Source: CAWHYG01 sp963833505
Lineage (GTDB): Bacteria > Eisenbacteria > RBG-16-71-46 > CAIMUX01
DNA: 64,000 nt
Assembly: GCA_963833505.1 (NCBI GenBank)
Contig: CAWHYG010000007.1
Coordinates: 682,001-746,000 of the forward strand
Direction: 5' to 3'
Shown: positions 61,742-64,000 of the stretch, piece by piece
Position numbering within the stretch: the stretch's first letter is position 1
Layout: each line of letters starts with the position of its first letter
Notes under the pieces: model-generated
What the model was told of the DNA's origin: nothing
Databases searched by the model: none
The model's input: only the letters and a program-made list of their open reading frames with translations
Position numbers and translations under genes: made by a program

Positions 61742-62686
61742 ATGGACGACGTTGGGTTCGAGCTGGCGCCGCCGGGACTGCTCGGTCCCGGTCGGGCTGC
61801 GGTCAGCGAACGGTCGGGAGGAGTCAGCTCCGGCCCGTTCCGGTCGCTCAACCTCGGCCGATCGACCGCGGACGATCCCGGAAATGTGCGCCGGAATGAA
61901 GGCCGGGTTCTGGCCGCGCTCGGGCTCGCCGATCGCGTCGCTCGCCTGCGACTGGAGCACGGAGCGCGCGTCCTCACGGTCGATGCGCCCGGCCTGCACG
62001 GCCCCGCCGACGCTCTCAGAACCGGGGATCCCCGCCTCGTTCTCTGGATCACGGTCGCCGATTGCTTTCCGCTCGCGCTGGCGGCGGGTTCCGTCCGCAT
62101 GCTCGGCCACTGCGGATGGCGCGGCGTGGCCGCCGGACTCGTCGAAGCGATGATCGCGAGCCTCCGGGAAGCGAGCCGATCTCCCCTCTCGGAGATCCGC
62201 GCCTGGGTCGGGCCCGGGATCCAAGCCTGCTGCTACCAATTCGGCCGCGAGACGGCCAGCCGCTTCTCTCCCCGCGCGCTCCGGCCTCTCGGAGACGACT
62301 GGTCGCTGGACCTCCGAGGCGAGATCCTGGCTCGCCTGGCCGGCGCGGGAGTGGCCGCGGACCGCACCGCCGCATCGGAAAGCTGCACCTGCTGCCTTCA
62401 AGACCGCTTCTTCTCCCATCGCCGCGACGGCGTCCCTGCCGGTCGCATGGCGGCGCTGTGCTGGACTCCCCAGGCGGTGCGCGGCCGGGAACCGGTCGCT
62501 CCCGGCGCGCAGGTCAGGTCTCCGGCGGAGCCGAGCGCCGCCGGTCCGGACCGCAAGTCTCCGGCGGAGCCGACCGGCGTCGAGCCAGAGTTCAGGCCTC
62601 CGGTGGATCCGACCGGCCCGGAGCCAAAGCTCCCGTCTCCGGCGGAGCCGACCGCCCCCGGCGCCGATCAACCGCGCGGCCGCTGA
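61742..62686 (+). CDS. YfiH-family polyphenol oxidase/purine nucleosidase-like protein with repeat tail
   Basis: 314 residues, plus strand. The body up to about residue 250 is the YfiH/PgeF family: GVSSGPFRSLNLGRSTADDP, RLEHGARVLTVDAPG, VADCFPLALAAGSVRMLGHC, GWRGVAAGLVEAMIASL, and the metal-ligand block SESCTCCLQDRFFSHRRDG. These enzymes, first described as laccases, have been shown in later work to act as purine nucleoside or related phosphorylases/deaminases, so the activity here is open. The last 60 residues are four 13-residue Pro-rich units (SPAEPSAAGPDRK and relatives). Its 3' end overlaps bshA by 19 bp. Confidence 0.9.
   Translation: MDDVGFELAPPGLLGPGRAAVSERSGGVSSGPFRSLNLGRSTADDPGNVRRNEGRVLAALGLADRVARLRLEHGARVLTVDAPGLHGPADALRTGDPRLVLWITVADCFPLALAAGSVRMLGHCGWRGVAAGLVEAMIASLREASRSPLSEIRAWVGPGIQACCYQFGRETASRFSPRALRPLGDDWSLDLRGEILARLAGAGVAADRTAASESCTCCLQDRFFSHRRDGVPAGRMAALCWTPQAVRGREPVAPGAQVRSPAEPSAAGPDRKSPAEPTGVEPEFRPPVDPTGPEPKLPSPAEPTAPGADQPRGR
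62519..62674 (+). repeat. 39-bp tandem repeats encoding the YfiH-type tail
   Basis: Four 39-bp units starting TCTCCGGCGGAGCCGA (62519, 62558 and on) encode 13-residue SPAEPxxxxPxxx units. Frame kept. Confidence 0.88.
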
Positions 62687-63879
62687 TCCCCATCGAGCAA
62701 CTCCTCGTAGAGCGCCTGATATTGATCTACGACCTTCCGCTCGGCAAACGCGTCCTCGGCCCGCGCCCGCGCGCTCGCGCCGACCCGGCGGCTCAGCCCC
62801 GGGTTGCCGAGCACCCGGCGCGCAATCGCGATCATCCCGGCGATGTCCTCCGGATCCGCGAGGAAGCCGGAGATCCCGTTCTCGATCAGCTCGCTCGTTC
62901 CCCCGCGGCTCGTGGCGACCACCGGCACGCCGGAGGACATGGCTTCCAGGGCCACGAGCCCGAAGCTCTCGTGATCGCTCGGAAGAAGCACGAGGTCCGC
63001 CAGCGGCAGGAGCGATTCCATCCGATCCTGAAGACCGAGGAAGAAGACGCGGTCCTCGAGGCCGTAGGAACGGGCCAGCTCCTGGGCGTGCCAGCGTTCG
63101 GGACCGTCGCCGACGATCACGAGATCGGCCGGCAGGTCGGAGGCTAAGCCCGCGAAAACGCTCAAGACCGTCGGCACGTTCTTGACCGCGCGAAGATTGG
63201 AGGCATGCATGACGACGGGGCGTCCTCCCCGTCCGAACGGAGCGTGGCCGGGCCCGGCTTTGGGCCGGAAGCGGTCGGTATCGACGAAGTTCGGAATCAC
63301 CGAGATGGGCACCTCGACCGAAAAGGCCTCGAAGGTCCGGCGGCGGAGAAACTCGCTGACCGCCGTGACCCGATCGCTCTGCTCGATGGAGAACCGGGTG
63401 ATCTTGTGAAACGAGGGCTGGACGCCCACGAGGGTGATGTCGGTGCCGTGCAGGGTGGTCACGGTGCGCAGGGTGCCCGGCGGCAGCATTTGGACGGCCA
63501 GGTAGGAGCAGATCGCATGCGGCAGCGCGTAGTGGACGTGCACGACGTCGAGCCCGTGGGTCTCGGCGACCTCGGTGATCTTCACCGCGAGGCTCAGCGT
63601 GTAAGGAGGATGGTGGAAGACCGGATAGTTCTCCGTCTGCACCTCGTGAAAGAAGACGTTCTCCTCATATCCCTTGAGGCGGACCGGCATCGCATAGGTG
63701 ATGAAATGGACCTCCCAGCCCCGGTGGGCCATGGCGAGGCCGAGCTCGGTCGCGACGATGCCGCTGCCGCCCGAGGAGGGATAACAGACGATCCCGAGCT
63801 TCCGCGGGCGCGGCCCCTCACCGCCGCTCGCGCGAGCCGCCTCCGCCCTGCCGGCGGCGCCTTTATCCTTCGGATCCAT
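62668..63879 (-). CDS. bshA: N-acetyl-alpha-D-glucosaminyl L-malate synthase (bacillithiol pathway)
   Basis: 403 residues from the ATG at 63879; an in-frame ATG three codons upstream is possible. A GT4-fold glycosyltransferase of the BshA family: IVCYPSSGGSGIVATELGLA, HFITYAMPVRLKGYEENVFF, YPVFHHPPYTLSLAVKITEV, LHGTDITLVGVQPSFHKITR, VIPNFVDTDRFRPKAG and LPSDHESFGLVALEAMSSGV. It joins GlcNAc to malate, the first step to bacillithiol. The full-length core and the conserved N-terminal PSSGGSG loop make this a confident call. Later pathway genes (bshB, bshC) are not in view; the partial gene upstream could be one. Confidence 0.94.
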   Translation of the reverse strand: MDPKDKGAAGRAEAARASGGEGPRPRKLGIVCYPSSGGSGIVATELGLAMAHRGWEVHFITYAMPVRLKGYEENVFFHEVQTENYPVFHHPPYTLSLAVKITEVAETHGLDVVHVHYALPHAICSYLAVQMLPPGTLRTVTTLHGTDITLVGVQPSFHKITRFSIEQSDRVTAVSEFLRRRTFEAFSVEVPISVIPNFVDTDRFRPKAGPGHAPFGRGGRPVVMHASNLRAVKNVPTVLSVFAGLASDLPADLVIVGDGPERWHAQELARSYGLEDRVFFLGLQDRMESLLPLADLVLLPSDHESFGLVALEAMSSGVPVVATSRGGTSELIENGISGFLADPEDIAGMIAIARRVLGNPGLSRRVGASARARAEDAFAERKVVDQYQALYEELLDGDQRPRG

Positions 63880-64000
63880 CGCGGTCATCTCCCTCCGGTT
63901 CGGAAACCTCCGGTCCTTCAAGCACGAAGAGCGCCTCCGCCTCGGGCTCTCCGGCGTCGAGCGTTCTTCGCAGGTGCTCCTCCGCCGCCTCCACGACGAT
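63863..64000 (-). CDS. 3' end of an unidentified gene
   Basis: A frame open from the window edge ends with TAA at 63863, giving a 45-residue acidic C-terminus (VEAAEEHLRRTLDAGEPEAE, then EGPEVSEPEGDDRDGSEG). It overlaps the bshA start by about 17 bp. It may be the upstream partner of bshA, but 45 residues do not identify it. The other two frames are the bshA upstream frame and one with a stop. Confidence 0.45.
   Translation of the reverse strand: MVVEAAEEHLRRTLDAGEPEAEALFVLEGPEVSEPEGDDRDGSEG

Overview
The window is GC-rich bacterial chromosome with dense, mostly minus-strand genes. It has no plasmid, phage, insertion-sequence or CRISPR features. A split-subunit glycine decarboxylase, a bacillithiol-type BshA, a GlmL-family protein, a DUF4388-like protein, an Ig-repeat lipoprotein and a TolC-dependent exporter point to a diderm, possibly an uncultured high-GC lineage of the FCB type such as Candidatus Eisenbacteria. 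That placement is inference; no 16S rRNA gene is present.

Layout. 1-0.5 kb: two bacterial-microcompartment shell genes cut by the left edge. 1.3-4.8 kb: a giant Ig-repeat lipoprotein with calcium-loop-like inserts. 5.2-14.2 kb: the glycine cleavage cluster gcvT-gcvH-gcvPA-gcvPB, continuing into a PH-like membrane protein, an unknown protein, a GlmL-type ATPase and a biotin/lipoyl-fold-like protein, then a cold-shock protein. 14.4-17.5 kb: uvrA with a repeat tail. 17.7-24.6 kb: a 35-residue lysine-rich gene, then a MacAB/TolC-like exporter with two different permeases. 24.9-28.0 kb: the only long plus-strand block, two envelope/regulatory proteins. 27.9-34.7 kb: a heptosyltransferase-HAD phosphatase fusion carrying a frameshift, a large membrane-TPR protein, a dolichol/phytol kinase homologue, a GGDEF cyclase and a small membrane protein.

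34.8-51.5 kb is a long, tightly packed co-directional series. It runs rplT, a coiled-coil gene, zapA, a 6S RNA, rny, ymdB, folD, xseA, xseB, ispA, nadK, recN, trpE, trpG, trpD, trpC, trpF, trpB, and a tRNA-Arg gene that overlaps the end of trpB. Upstream lie infC (apparent ATA start behind two terminator-like hairpins), rpmI, tRNA-Val and a DAHP synthase gene. 54.4-64 kb holds an unknown gene, a PfkB kinase, rsfS, a long-chain prenyl synthase, an M23 endopeptidase, a sensor kinase, a PAP2 phosphatase, a plus-strand YfiH-type protein and bshA.

Two things stand out. First, short tandem repeats (33, 39, 42, 45 and 66 bp, all multiples of three) recur inside otherwise ordinary genes at domain edges or tails, while non-coding repeats here have a 44-bp period. 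Second, trpE is split by a UGA at a UCG-UGA-U site where a +1 shift restores the protein; the heptosyltransferase gene also needs a +1 shift. Either could be sequence error, but the trpE site resembles the antizyme frameshift site.
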